Shown in pieces: positions 17,779 through 25,754 of a stretch of DNA of 64,000 nt; the first letter of the stretch is position 1; each line of letters starts with the position of its first letter. A program made the position numbers and the translations under genes. The DNA is from Streptomyces sp. NBC_01214. Lineage in GTDB: Bacteria; Actinomycetota; Actinomycetes; Streptomycetales; Streptomycetaceae. The notes beneath the pieces are model-generated. The model worked only from the letters and a program-made list of their open reading frames with translations. It was not told where the DNA came from and did no database searches. Location of the stretch: NCBI RefSeq assembly GCF_026340975.1, contig NZ_JAPEOS010000001.1:1510501-1574500 (forward strand), in the 5' to 3' direction.

Positions 17779-17878
17779 TACCCGGCCACAACCGTCCGAT
17801 TCGTCCGCGCCAACGGAACTTCACCCAACGCGTGCCGGGCACCACCCGGGGCGCAGCCTAGCTGAGGGGCAAACCCGC

Positions 17879-18874
17879 GTGAACAAGAAGAAGATCGCCT
17901 TCGCCGCCGCGGCGGCCGCACTGGCGCTCGGTGCCACCGGCGCCAGCATGGCCTTCGCCGACCCGGCCGGCCCGCCGCAGTACCGCCAGCTGTCCGGTGT
18001 CGGCTCGGACACCACCCAGGACGTCATGAACGGCCTGGCCGCGGCCATCACCGTCAACGGCCAGAAGGTCATCGGCTCCTACGACGCCACCGGCTCCGCG
18101 AACATCACCACCAAGGACCCGGCGGCCAACCCGAACTGCACCATCGCCCGCCCCAACGGCAGCGGCGCAGGCCGCTCCGCACTGCTGACCTCCCTCCAGG
18201 CGAGCAACGGCTGTCTGGACTTCGCCCGTTCCTCCTCCCTCAACCTGGCGGCCGCGGCCCCGGGCCTGACGTACGTTCCGTTCGCGGTGGACGGCGTCAG
18301 CTACGCGATCACCCCCGGTTCGGCGATCCCGCGCAAGCTGTCGCTGACCGACCTGAAGGCGATCTACCACTGCGACCCGAACTACGTGGGCGCGGGCCCG
18401 AACTACGACATGACCGTCTACCTGCCGCAGGCCGGTTCGGGCACCCGTAGCTTCTGGGAGTCCCAGATGGGCATCACCGACGCCGACGTCGTCGCGGGCG
18501 TCTACCCCTGCATCAAGGACAAGAAGGGCAGCGCCCCGGTCCAGGAGCACGACGGCCGCGTCCTCGACGACAAGTCGATCGTGCCGTTCTCCATCGCGCA
18601 GTACCAGTCGCAGTCCTCGCAGACCATCGCCGACCTGCGCGGCCGCGCCATCCTCGGCACCGTCGACGGCCTGGCGCCCACCGTGCTCAACAGCGGTTTC
18701 GGCGTGAAGCGCGACGTCTACAACGTCATTCCGACCAGCAAGGTCGCCACCGCGCCCTGGAGCACGGTCTTCGTCGGCGCGAACTCCGAGATCTGCAAGC
18801 AGGCCGCAGTGATCAACACCTACGGCTTCGCGACGAACCCGAACTGCGGCGACACCACCAAGCAGACCCCCTGA
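17879..18874 (+). CDS. Soluble PstS-like binding protein with disulfides
   Basis: A 331-residue secreted protein starting at GTG 17879, with signal peptide 1-27 ending FADP. The fold is type 2 periplasmic-binding-protein-like: 'LSGVGSDTTQDVMNGL' at the first ligand loop, 'GCLDFARSSSLNL' at the third and 'PQAGSGTRSFWESQMG' at the fourth. Six Cys residues are spread along the mature part (NPNCTI, NGCLD, YHCDP, YPCIK, EICKQ, NPNCGD) and probably form three disulfides, uncommon for PstS. No lipobox, linker or membrane anchor, so it is free or wall-held by partners. A 100-base gap precedes it; a single GAACTTCACCC element there may be half a PHO box. Confidence 0.8.
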   Translation: MNKKKIAFAAAAAALALGATGASMAFADPAGPPQYRQLSGVGSDTTQDVMNGLAAAITVNGQKVIGSYDATGSANITTKDPAANPNCTIARPNGSGAGRSALLTSLQASNGCLDFARSSSLNLAAAAPGLTYVPFAVDGVSYAITPGSAIPRKLSLTDLKAIYHCDPNYVGAGPNYDMTVYLPQAGSGTRSFWESQMGITDADVVAGVYPCIKDKKGSAPVQEHDGRVLDDKSIVPFSIAQYQSQSSQTIADLRGRAILGTVDGLAPTVLNSGFGVKRDVYNVIPTSKVATAPWSTVFVGANSEICKQAAVINTYGFATNPNCGDTTKQTP

Positions 18875-18928
18875 GCACGGATCGCTGATCCCCGAACGAG
18901 CCTTGATCTTCTGATTCTGGAGACCGTT

Positions 18929-20503
18929 GTGCTGAAGAACAGAGTTTCACGGGCCCTGGCCCTGGGCGTCGCCACGGTGACCGCCGCCTTCGCGGCAGGT
19001 CTCGCGGGCGCGAGCGCCGCGTACGCCGCCCCGATCGGCACCATCGAGATCAACCCGGCGACCGGCGCCGACACGTCCGGCATCGCCTTCACCACCTCCG
19101 GCGCCTGCCCGGCGAACGCCACCAACGTGCTGGTGAAGGTGGAGGGTTCCGGCTTCCCCACCGGCGGGCTGAACGTGGTCGGCAACTCCCCGATCACCAC
19201 CTACCCGACCGCCCCGAACGGCGGCATGGTCATCCCGCTGACCTCCACCATGCGGGACTACGCCAGCCAGGCGGGCTTCACCACCCTGCAGGGCAAGTAC
19301 GACTTCACGGTCATCTGCCGGACGGCCTTCAACGGCACCAGCCTCGGCGACTACACCGGCGCCGTGTGGTTCACCTCGAACACCACCTACCAGAACACCG
19401 ACCCGGCGGTGAAGACCGACACCACCACCGCGCTCGCGGTCACCCCGGCCGGCCCGGCCCAGGCGGGCACCCCGGTCACCCTCACCGCCACGGTGGCCCC
19501 GGCCGGCGCCGGCGGCACCGTCCAGTTCAAGGACGGCGCGAACAACCTCGGCACCGCCGCCACCGTCGTGAACGGCACCGCTGCCCTCACCACCAGCAAC
19601 CTCGCCGCCGGCACGCACGACCTGACAGCCGTCTTCACCCCGGCGAGCGCCTCGTACAACGGCTCGACCTCGGCCCACGTCTCCTACGTGGTCACGGCCG
19701 TCCCGGCGGCGTCGACCACGACCGCGCTCGCGGTCTCCCCGGCCTCCACCGCGCCGCAGTTCAGCCCGGTGACCCTGACCGGTACGGTCACGCCCGCGGG
19801 CGCGGCCGGCGCGGTGAAGTTCACCGACACGGCGGGCGGCAACACCACCACCCTGGGCACCGTCCCCGTCGCGAACGGCACCGCCGTACTGACCACCAGC
19901 AGCCTGCCGGTCGGCGCCCACTCCTTCACCGCCGTCTTCGTGCCGGCCGACGCGGGCGCCTTCACCGGCTCCGACTCGGGCGCGATCCCGTACACGGTCG
20001 GCGCGTTCACCGGAGTCACCGCCTCCGAGACCATCACCACGACCGTCAACGCCGGCGCGCTCGTCATCAGCGTCGCCAACCCGCAGGTCACCCTGCCCTC
20101 GCCGGTCCTGAACGCCGACGGCGACCTGCTGACCACCGCCGGGTCCATCAACCCGGTCACCCTCACCGACACGCGGGCCGGCAACCCGGGCTGGACCATC
20201 AGCGGCCAGGTCACCGACTTCTCCGACGGCGCCACGCACGCCATCAACGGCCAGAACCTCGGCTGGTCCCCGAAGCTCGTCGACAAGGCCCCCGCCCAGA
20301 CCGTCACGGCCGGCTCCGCCGTCGCGGCGGCGCACGGCGCCGGCGCCGGTGATGCGGGCACCGCGGGCCTGAAGTCCGCCCGCACCCTCGCGAACGGCGC
20401 CGGCCTCGGCACCGCGCACGTCACCGCCGACCTGGCGCTGAACGTCCCGACCTCCACGGTGGCCGGCACCTACAGCGCCACCCTCACCCTCACCGCCATC
20501 TGA
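18929..20503 (+). CDS. Secreted WxL-like protein with two Ig repeats
   Basis: A 524-residue exported protein (GTG start, signal peptide 1-34 ending AYA). Domain order: an N-domain (about 36-155, 'INPATGADT' to 'YTGAVWFTSNTTY') shared with the next gene; two Ig-like repeats (about 165-255 and 260-350, each 'TTTALAV(T/S)PA' to 'HSFTAVF'/'HDLTAVF'); a WxL-like domain (about 360-524) with 'LTDTRAGNPGWTISG', W422, and an 'LGWSP' segment, ending 'TYSATLTLTAI'. The second W-x-L motif has become L-T-A. No membrane or LPxTG anchor: like WxL proteins it should bind the wall through a DUF916 partner, encoded by the next gene. Confidence 0.78.
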   Translation: MLKNRVSRALALGVATVTAAFAAGLAGASAAYAAPIGTIEINPATGADTSGIAFTTSGACPANATNVLVKVEGSGFPTGGLNVVGNSPITTYPTAPNGGMVIPLTSTMRDYASQAGFTTLQGKYDFTVICRTAFNGTSLGDYTGAVWFTSNTTYQNTDPAVKTDTTTALAVTPAGPAQAGTPVTLTATVAPAGAGGTVQFKDGANNLGTAATVVNGTAALTTSNLAAGTHDLTAVFTPASASYNGSTSAHVSYVVTAVPAASTTTALAVSPASTAPQFSPVTLTGTVTPAGAAGAVKFTDTAGGNTTTLGTVPVANGTAVLTTSSLPVGAHSFTAVFVPADAGAFTGSDSGAIPYTVGAFTGVTASETITTTVNAGALVISVANPQVTLPSPVLNADGDLLTTAGSINPVTLTDTRAGNPGWTISGQVTDFSDGATHAINGQNLGWSPKLVDKAPAQTVTAGSAVAAAHGAGAGDAGTAGLKSARTLANGAGLGTAHVTADLALNVPTSTVAGTYSATLTLTAI

Positions 20504-20520
20504 TCCAGGCGTGAGCTCCG

Positions 20521-20563
20521 GGGCGGAACGGGCCCTTCCCAGTGCGCCGCCCGTCCCGCCCCG
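20521..20563 (+). terminator. Hairpin between WxL-like gene and DUF916 fusion gene
   Basis: Arms 20521-20534 and 20550-20563 pair over 14 positions with one mismatch. It lies 18 bases past the stop and is a candidate partial terminator or 3' mRNA protector, echoing the hairpin between the WxL-like and DUF916 genes at 2285-2316. Confidence 0.6.
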
Positions 20564-20665
20564 CCCCTGACGCCTCGATCTCCCGATCGGCTCGACTGCC
20601 CTGATTGCTCTGATCGCCCCGACTGAACCGATCGTCTCCCTACACCCGGATCGGACCCCCGCGCC

Positions 20666-22672
20666 ATGACCTCCACCGCCCCTACCCGGCGCCGTCCGGG
20701 CCCGTCCGCAGCCGCTGCCACCGGCACCGGCACCGGCACGGCCGCCGCCGTGCTGCTGGCCCTGCTGCTCGCGCTGTTCGCCGCACCGGCGGCGCACGCG
20801 GTCCCGGCACCCGCGGAGGACCGGAAGTCCACCTTCGGCGTGCAGCCGGCCGGTCCCAAGGAACCGGACGCCCGCGCCCACTTCTCGTACGGGGTCACCG
20901 GCGGCGCGGGGCTGCGGGACCAGATCGCCGTCTGGAACTACGGCGACGAGCCGCTGACCGTCGCCGTCTACGCGAGCGACGCCGTCAACACCGCCGACGG
21001 CGGCTTCGACCTGCTCCCGGCCGGCCAGGCCCCGAAGGACGCGGGCAGCTGGATCAAGCTGGAGAAGGACACGGTCACGGTCCCGCCGAAGGCCAACGTC
21101 ATCGTGCCCTTCACCCTCGCCGTCCCCCGGGACGCCACCCCCGGCGACCACACCGCCGGCATCGTCGCGACCCTCGCCGGCGGCGGCCAGGACGCCCAGG
21201 GCAACAAGGTCCGCCTCGACCAGCGCGTCGGCACCCGCGTCTACCTCCGTCTCGCCGGGGAGCTGACCCCGCGCCTCGCCGTGGAGGACGTGCAGGCCTC
21301 GTACGCGGGCACCCCCAACCCCTTCGGCACCGGCTCGGCCACCGTGACGTACACCCTGCGCAACACCGGCAACGTCCGCCTCGGCGCCCGGCAGGCCGTA
21401 CGCATCAACGGCATGCTCGGCGGCTCCGTCACCGCGGGCGGCCTCAAGGACCTCGGTGACCTGCTGCCCGGCAGCTCCCTGACCATCACGGCGAAGGCCG
21501 ACGGCGTGAGGCCCGCGCTGCGCTCCTCCGCCGTCGTCTCCGTCCAAGCGGTCGCCACCCGCGAAGGCGTGGACCCCAAACTCCCGTCCCTGACCCGCTC
21601 GGTGTCGCTGTGGACGGTCCCGTGGACGCTGCTCGCCCTGGTTCTCGCGATCACCGCGTGCGGGCTGTGGCTGTGGCGCCGCCGGCGCCTGGCCCGGGCC
21701 GCGGCCACCGCGTCGGCGCGCCGGCGCACCACACCCGAGATCGCCAAGAAGGAGCCCATCGTGCACTTCACCCGTCCCACCCGGCGCGACGCGGCCGGAG
21801 CGGCCGTCCTCGTCGCCGCCGTCGTGACCCTGGCCGCCGCGGCCCTGCCCGGTGCAGCGGCCGAGGCCGCCCAGGCCGGCACGGCGGTGATCAACCCGGC
21901 CACGGGCACCGACACCACCAGCGTCGACCTCGCCACCTCGGCGGCCTGCCCGGCACCCGCCACCAACGTCCTGGTGAAGGTCACCGGAAAGGGCTTCCCG
22001 GCCGAGGGCAAGAACGTGGTGGGCAACTCCCCGATCTCCACGTACGGGCAGGCCCCGTCGGGCGGCATCGTCATCCCGCTGACGATGACCATGCGCGACT
22101 ACGCCAACGAGGCCGGCTTCACCACCCTGGAGGGCCGCTACGACCTGACGGTGGTGTGCCGCAAGGCCTTCGGCAGCGAGACGTACGGGGACTTCACCGG
22201 GTCGATGTGGTTCACGTCGAACACGGAGTACCGGACGACGGACCCCGGCGGCGCCCAGCCCACCCCGACCCCGACCCCGACGCCCACCCCGAAGCCCACG
22301 CCCACGTCCACGCAGACGTCGAGCCCGAGCCCGACCACGAGCCCGACGCCGACCACGACCTCCACCCCGGACCCCTCCGCGACCCCGACGCCGACCACCA
22401 CGGCCACCGCCACCGGCGGCACCGGACTGGGCCTGTCCACCAACGTCACCACCGGCGGCACGGGAACCACCGCGGGCAGCACCTCCGGCAGCGGCGCCAC
22501 TGGTGGCTCCGGCTCCGGCAAGGGCGGCGGCCTGGCCGACACGGGTACGGACGCCGTCACCCTCGCCCTGATCGCCGCGGGCCTGGTGCTGACCGGCGGC
22601 ACCGCCGTCTGGTGGGCCCGTCGCCGCGGGCTGCTGAGCTTCCCGGGAGCCTCCGGCACCCCGCGCAACTGA
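20666..22672 (+). CDS. DUF916 protein fused to LADTG-anchored surface domain
   Basis: A 668-residue protein made of two complete units. Unit 1 (1-365): signal peptide, DUF916 domain ('KSTFGVQPAGP', 'YASDAVNTADGGFDLLP', 'ATPGDHTAGIVA'), second Ig domain, membrane helix (about 314-336) and an Arg-rich cytoplasmic segment. Unit 2 (366-668): a second signal-like helix, the N-domain shared with the preceding gene ('INPATGTDT' to 'FTGSMWFTSNTEY'), a Thr/Pro stalk, then LADTG (623-627), a membrane helix and RRR. LAxTG is the motif used by actinobacterial class E sortases. No stop separates the units, yet an AAGAAGGAG ribosome site and GTG at 21761 start unit 2, so it may also be made separately. Confidence 0.82.
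   Translation: MTSTAPTRRRPGPSAAAATGTGTGTAAAVLLALLLALFAAPAAHAVPAPAEDRKSTFGVQPAGPKEPDARAHFSYGVTGGAGLRDQIAVWNYGDEPLTVAVYASDAVNTADGGFDLLPAGQAPKDAGSWIKLEKDTVTVPPKANVIVPFTLAVPRDATPGDHTAGIVATLAGGGQDAQGNKVRLDQRVGTRVYLRLAGELTPRLAVEDVQASYAGTPNPFGTGSATVTYTLRNTGNVRLGARQAVRINGMLGGSVTAGGLKDLGDLLPGSSLTITAKADGVRPALRSSAVVSVQAVATREGVDPKLPSLTRSVSLWTVPWTLLALVLAITACGLWLWRRRRLARAAATASARRRTTPEIAKKEPIVHFTRPTRRDAAGAAVLVAAVVTLAAAALPGAAAEAAQAGTAVINPATGTDTTSVDLATSAACPAPATNVLVKVTGKGFPAEGKNVVGNSPISTYGQAPSGGIVIPLTMTMRDYANEAGFTTLEGRYDLTVVCRKAFGSETYGDFTGSMWFTSNTEYRTTDPGGAQPTPTPTPTPTPKPTPTSTQTSSPSPTTSPTPTTTSTPDPSATPTPTTTATATGGTGLGLSTNVTTGGTGTTAGSTSGSGATGGSGSGKGGGLADTGTDAVTLALIAAGLVLTGGTAVWWARRRGLLSFPGASGTPRN
21746..21763 (+). 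promoter_or_regulatory. Internal ribosome-binding site and GTG start
   Basis: AAGAAGGAG ends six bases before a GTG in frame with the surrounding gene, exactly where a new signal sequence begins. It suggests that two former genes were joined by loss of a stop codon, or that two products are made from one frame. Confidence 0.55.
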
Positions 22673-22674
22673 AA

Positions 22675-22725
22675 CAGCCGTAGCAGTAGCAGCCGTAGCA
22701 GCCGCGTAGCAGCCGCGGTAACAGC
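22675..22725. repeat. GTAGCAGCC tandem repeat
   Basis: About five imperfect copies of a GTAGCAGCC/GTAGCAGCCGC unit fill the gap between the fusion gene and the sortase-like gene. No function is evident. Confidence 0.6.
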
Positions 22726-22748
22726 AATCGAGCGACGGAGAAGGACAG

Positions 22749-23660
22749 ATGACCGCCACCGCCACCGAGCCGGTGGACGTGCTCCCCGAACCCGCCGGAG
22801 CCGTCCGTGCTCCGGCGGGGCCGGGGTCCGCCCCGGCAGCCGGCCCCGGCCTGTGGGCCACCGGCGCCGCCCTGGCCATCCTGGGTGCGCTCCTCCTCGG
22901 CTTCGTCGCCGAGGTCGGGCCGCTCGGCCACCTCCGGCACGAACGCGACCGCCGGGTCGGGTACGCCGAACTGCGCGACCAGCTTGCCAACGCCACCGCC
23001 CCGCTGGGCCCGACCGAGGTCGGCGCCCCCGTCGCGCTGCTGACCATCCCGCAGATCGGCGTACGGGAGGTGGTCCGCGAGGCGACCACCGCCGAGGTGC
23101 TGGCAGCGGGCCCCGGGCACCGCCGCGACACCGTGCTGCCCGGCCAACCCGGAACCAGCATCCTCATGGGCCGCCAGGCGGGCTACGGCGGTCCGTTCGG
23201 CCACATCGGCGACCTGGAGCGGGGCGAGACCTTCACCGTCACCACGGGGCAGGGCGAGCACGCGTACCGGGTCCTCGGCGTCCGCCGGGCCGGGGACCCG
23301 CAACCCGCCCGGCCGACGGGGGAGGCGGGCCTGCTGACCCTGATGACTGCCGACGGAACCCCGTACATGCCGAGCGGTGTGCTCCAGGTCGACGCCGAAC
23401 TCGTCTCGCCCGCCCAGCAGTCCGGCGGACGCGCCCCCGGTCGGCTGCCCGCCGACGAGGCCCCGATGGCCGGGCAGTCCGCGGCCTGGATGCCGCTGAT
23501 CCTGTGGGGCCAGGCCCTCCTGCTCGCGGCGGCCGCCCTGGCCTGGGCCCGCGTCCGCTGGGGCCGCGCCCACACCTGGCTGGTGGGCTTCCCCGCACTG
23601 GCCGCCCTCGGCCTCGCCGTGTCCGACCAAGCCGCCCTGCTCCTGCCCAACCTCCTGTGA
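22749..23660 (+). CDS. Sortase-like membrane protein lacking catalytic residues
   Basis: A 303-residue protein: one N-terminal helix (about 36-54), an extracytoplasmic sortase-fold domain (about 90-220) and two or three C-terminal helices (about 240-300). The sortase core is recognisable: '[14 protein letters not shown]', '[21 protein letters not shown]', '[14 protein letters not shown]' and '[10 protein letters not shown]'. But where active enzymes have GHR the protein has G-R142-Q, where they have T-x-T-C it has T200-A201, and the downstream Arg is absent ([12 protein letters not shown]). All three catalytic residues are therefore gone. It lies between an LADTG-bearing substrate-like gene and pstB (GTGA junction). 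It probably binds sorting-signal or wall proteins without transpeptidation; that role is inferred. Confidence 0.82.
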   Translation: MTATATEPVDVLPEPAGAVRAPAGPGSAPAAGPGLWATGAALAILGALLLGFVAEVGPLGHLRHERDRRVGYAELRDQLANATAPLGPTEVGAPVALLTIPQIGVREVVREATTAEVLAAGPGHRRDTVLPGQPGTSILMGRQAGYGGPFGHIGDLERGETFTVTTGQGEHAYRVLGVRRAGDPQPARPTGEAGLLTLMTADGTPYMPSGVLQVDAELVSPAQQSGGRAPGRLPADEAPMAGQSAAWMPLILWGQALLLAAAALAWARVRWGRAHTWLVGFPALAALGLAVSDQAALLLPNLL

Positions 23661-23671
23661 ACGAGGCCCCC

Positions 23672-24487
23672 ATGACCGAGACGCTCACCCTGCCCCAGGC
23701 CACCTCCACGGGTGCCTCCTCCCTGGACGCCCGCGGGATCTCCGCCTGGTTCGGCGGCCGCAAGGTCCTCAGCCGGGTCTCGCTGGAGATGCCCGCCAGC
23801 CGGGTGACGGCCCTGATCGGCCCCTCGGGCTGCGGGAAGTCGACCTTCCTGCGCATCCTCAACCGCATGCACGAGCTGATCCCGGGCGCCGAACTGGCCG
23901 GGGAGGTCCTGCTCGACGGTGAAGACGTCTACGCCCGCGGCCGCCGGCTGACGGACGCCCGCCGCCGCATCGGCATGGTCTTCCAGAAGCCGAACCCCTT
24001 CCCCGCGATGTCGGTCTACGACAACGTCACGGCGGGCCTGAAGCTCACGGGCGTGCGCGCCCCGGGGGCCGTGAAGGACGACCTGGTCGAGGAGTGCCTG
24101 AGCAAGGCGGGGCTGTGGAAGGAGGTCCGCGACCGCCTGCGCCAGCCCGGCGGCGCCCTCTCCGGAGGCCAGCAGCAGCGCCTGTGCATCGCCCGCTCGC
24201 TGGCGGTCCGCCCGCGGGTGCTCCTCATGGACGAACCCTGCTCCGCCCTGGACCCCACGTCGACCCGCCGCATCGAGGAGACCATCCGGGACCTGGCCGA
24301 GGAGGTCACCATCGTGATCGTCACCCACAACATGCAGCAGGCGGCCCGCGTCTCCGACCAGTGCGCCTTCTTCCTCGCCGAGCAGGGCACCCCGGGCCGG
24401 ATCGTCGAGCACGGCTCCACCCCGGCGATGTTCTCCGCCCCCTCGGACCAGCGCACCGCGGACTACGTCGAGGGCCGCTTCGGCTGA
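23672..24487 (+). CDS. pstB: PstB-type phosphate ABC transporter ATPase
   Basis: A 271-residue cytoplasmic ATPase. Walker A 'GPSGCGKST', the PstB-type '[15 protein letters not shown]' Q-loop, signature 'LSGGQQQR', Walker B 'VLLMDEP' followed by 'CSALDP', and the H-loop 'IVTHNMQQA' are all present. 'RIVEHGST' and '[10 protein letters not shown]' close it as in PstB. It powers PstC/PstA import by ATP hydrolysis. ATG 23672 follows GAGG; a GTG at 23657 overlapping the previous stop (GTGA) is a good alternative. It is the last gene of the operon; no phoU follows. Confidence 0.93.
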   Translation: MTETLTLPQATSTGASSLDARGISAWFGGRKVLSRVSLEMPASRVTALIGPSGCGKSTFLRILNRMHELIPGAELAGEVLLDGEDVYARGRRLTDARRRIGMVFQKPNPFPAMSVYDNVTAGLKLTGVRAPGAVKDDLVEECLSKAGLWKEVRDRLRQPGGALSGGQQQRLCIARSLAVRPRVLLMDEPCSALDPTSTRRIEETIRDLAEEVTIVIVTHNMQQAARVSDQCAFFLAEQGTPGRIVEHGSTPAMFSAPSDQRTADYVEGRFG

Positions 24488-24504
24488 CGTCCTGCCCTCG
24501 TCCC

Positions 24505-24546
24505 GTGGCGGTGGCGGTGGCGGTGGCGGTGGCGGTGGCGGTGGCG
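24505..24546. repeat. GTGGCG hexanucleotide repeat, seven copies
   Basis: Seven perfect copies of GTGGCG lie between the convergent ends of pstB and the molybdopterin oxidoreductase gene. It is a simple-sequence tract likely to vary in length; no hairpin can form from it, so it is not an ordinary terminator. Confidence 0.9.
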
Positions 24547-24559
24547 TCCGCCGCTCCGC

Positions 24560-25681
24560 TCAGCAGCACAGGACCGGGACGTGCTGGACCAGGTTGTTCC
24601 CGAAACCGCCCCGGTTCCAGGGCTGTTCGAGGGGCTGCGTGCCGCCCTCGGCGTCCGTGGCGCGGACGGTGAGCGCGTGGCGGCCCGGCTCCGCCGCCCA
24701 GACACAGGACCAGGCCTGCCACGCCCACCGGTGCGGCCCCGGCGGCGCGACCTCGGCCCGGATCCAGGAGCCGCCCCCGTCGGCGCTCACCTCCACCCGG
24801 TCGACGGCCCCGTGGCCGGACCAGGCCCGCCCCTCCAGCGGTACGGGGCCGGGGTGCACGACACGGGTGCGGGACATGAAGTCGGGGAATCCGGGCGGGA
24901 CCATCAGGGCGCGCGGCGCGATCCGGGTGACCGGCTCGCCGGGGTCGTCCGGATCGTCGGCGGCCCGCCGGTAGCGGTAGGCCACGGCCTGCTGGAACCC
25001 GGTGAACGGCGCGTCGACGAGGGTGATCTCGCGCAGCCACTTGACGTGCGCCATGCCGTACCAGCCGGGGACGACCAGCCGCAGCGGACACCCGTGCTGC
25101 GGGGGCAGGGGCAGGCCGTTCATGGCGTAGGCGATCAGCACCTCGGGGTCGTCCCCGGTGGCGGCGGCCACCGGCAGGCTGCGCCGGTAGTCCTGCTCGA
25201 CGCCGCGCTCGACCCCGTGGTCGGCGCCGGTGAACACGGCCTCGACGGCGTCCTCCCGCACCCCGGCCGCGGCGAGCACCAGACGCAGCGGTACGCCCGT
25301 CCAGTCGGCGGTGCCCACCGCCTCGACCAGCCACGGCTGGCTGACCGGTCGGGGCGTCAGGCGGGCCCGGCCGTTGCCCGCGCACTCCATGGTGACGCGG
25401 TGGGTGACCGCGGGGAACGCGCGCAGGGCGGCGAGGTCCAGGGCCAGCGGGGTACGGACCCGGCCGCCGACGGTGAGGGTCCAGCCGGCCGGGTCGGCGG
25501 CGGGTATGTCGTAGTGGACCAGGACGTAGTGCAGCCCGGGCGGCGTGACCTCGTAGCGCAGGGCCTCCAGCGGAAGGCCGTGGTTGCGGGCCGCGAGCGC
25601 CAGCTCCTCCGGGCCGATGCCCTCACCGGGCGACGCGATGCGGCCCGGGGTGCTGACATCCTGCACCGACGCCTGCTCCAT
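24560..25681 (-). CDS. Sulfite oxidase-family molybdopterin oxidoreductase
   Basis: A 373-residue protein without a signal peptide. The molybdopterin-binding domain (about 50-245) has the cofactor-ligating Cys in 'MECAGNGR', 'GTADWTGVPLRLVL', 'YAMNGLPLPPQHGCPLRL' and 'PGWYGMAHVKWL'. The C-terminal Mo-cofactor dimerisation domain (about 255-370) has 'GRAWSGHGAVDRVEVS' and ends 'PWNRGGFGNNLVQHVPV'. Members oxidise sulfite or reduce S- or N-oxides; the natural substrate is not predictable. ATG at 25681. It is followed 74 bases upstream by the fused phosphoribosyltransferase gene in the same direction, and faces pstB. Confidence 0.9.
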   Translation of the reverse strand: MEQASVQDVSTPGRIASPGEGIGPEELALAARNHGLPLEALRYEVTPPGLHYVLVHYDIPAADPAGWTLTVGGRVRTPLALDLAALRAFPAVTHRVTMECAGNGRARLTPRPVSQPWLVEAVGTADWTGVPLRLVLAAAGVREDAVEAVFTGADHGVERGVEQDYRRSLPVAAATGDDPEVLIAYAMNGLPLPPQHGCPLRLVVPGWYGMAHVKWLREITLVDAPFTGFQQAVAYRYRRAADDPDDPGEPVTRIAPRALMVPPGFPDFMSRTRVVHPGPVPLEGRAWSGHGAVDRVEVSADGGGSWIRAEVAPPGPHRWAWQAWSCVWAAEPGRHALTVRATDAEGGTQPLEQPWNRGGFGNNLVQHVPVLCC

Positions 25682-25754
25682 CTCCTCATCGTCGCGCGTG
25701 CCGCGGCTGCCGCGCCACCGCTGCCGCCAGCGAGCCCACCCCGTCCGGTCGCTC

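Noticed and set aside
18947..23167. A 1400-codon open frame on the minus strand across the surface genes
   Set aside because: It is the mirror of real + strand genes in very GC-rich DNA: no signal, no domain, composition dominated by Gly/Arg/Ala. The + strand frames have clear domains and starts.
24505..24546. Short regular repeat considered as a CRISPR remnant
   Set aside because: Units are only 6 bases without spacers and there are no cas genes.
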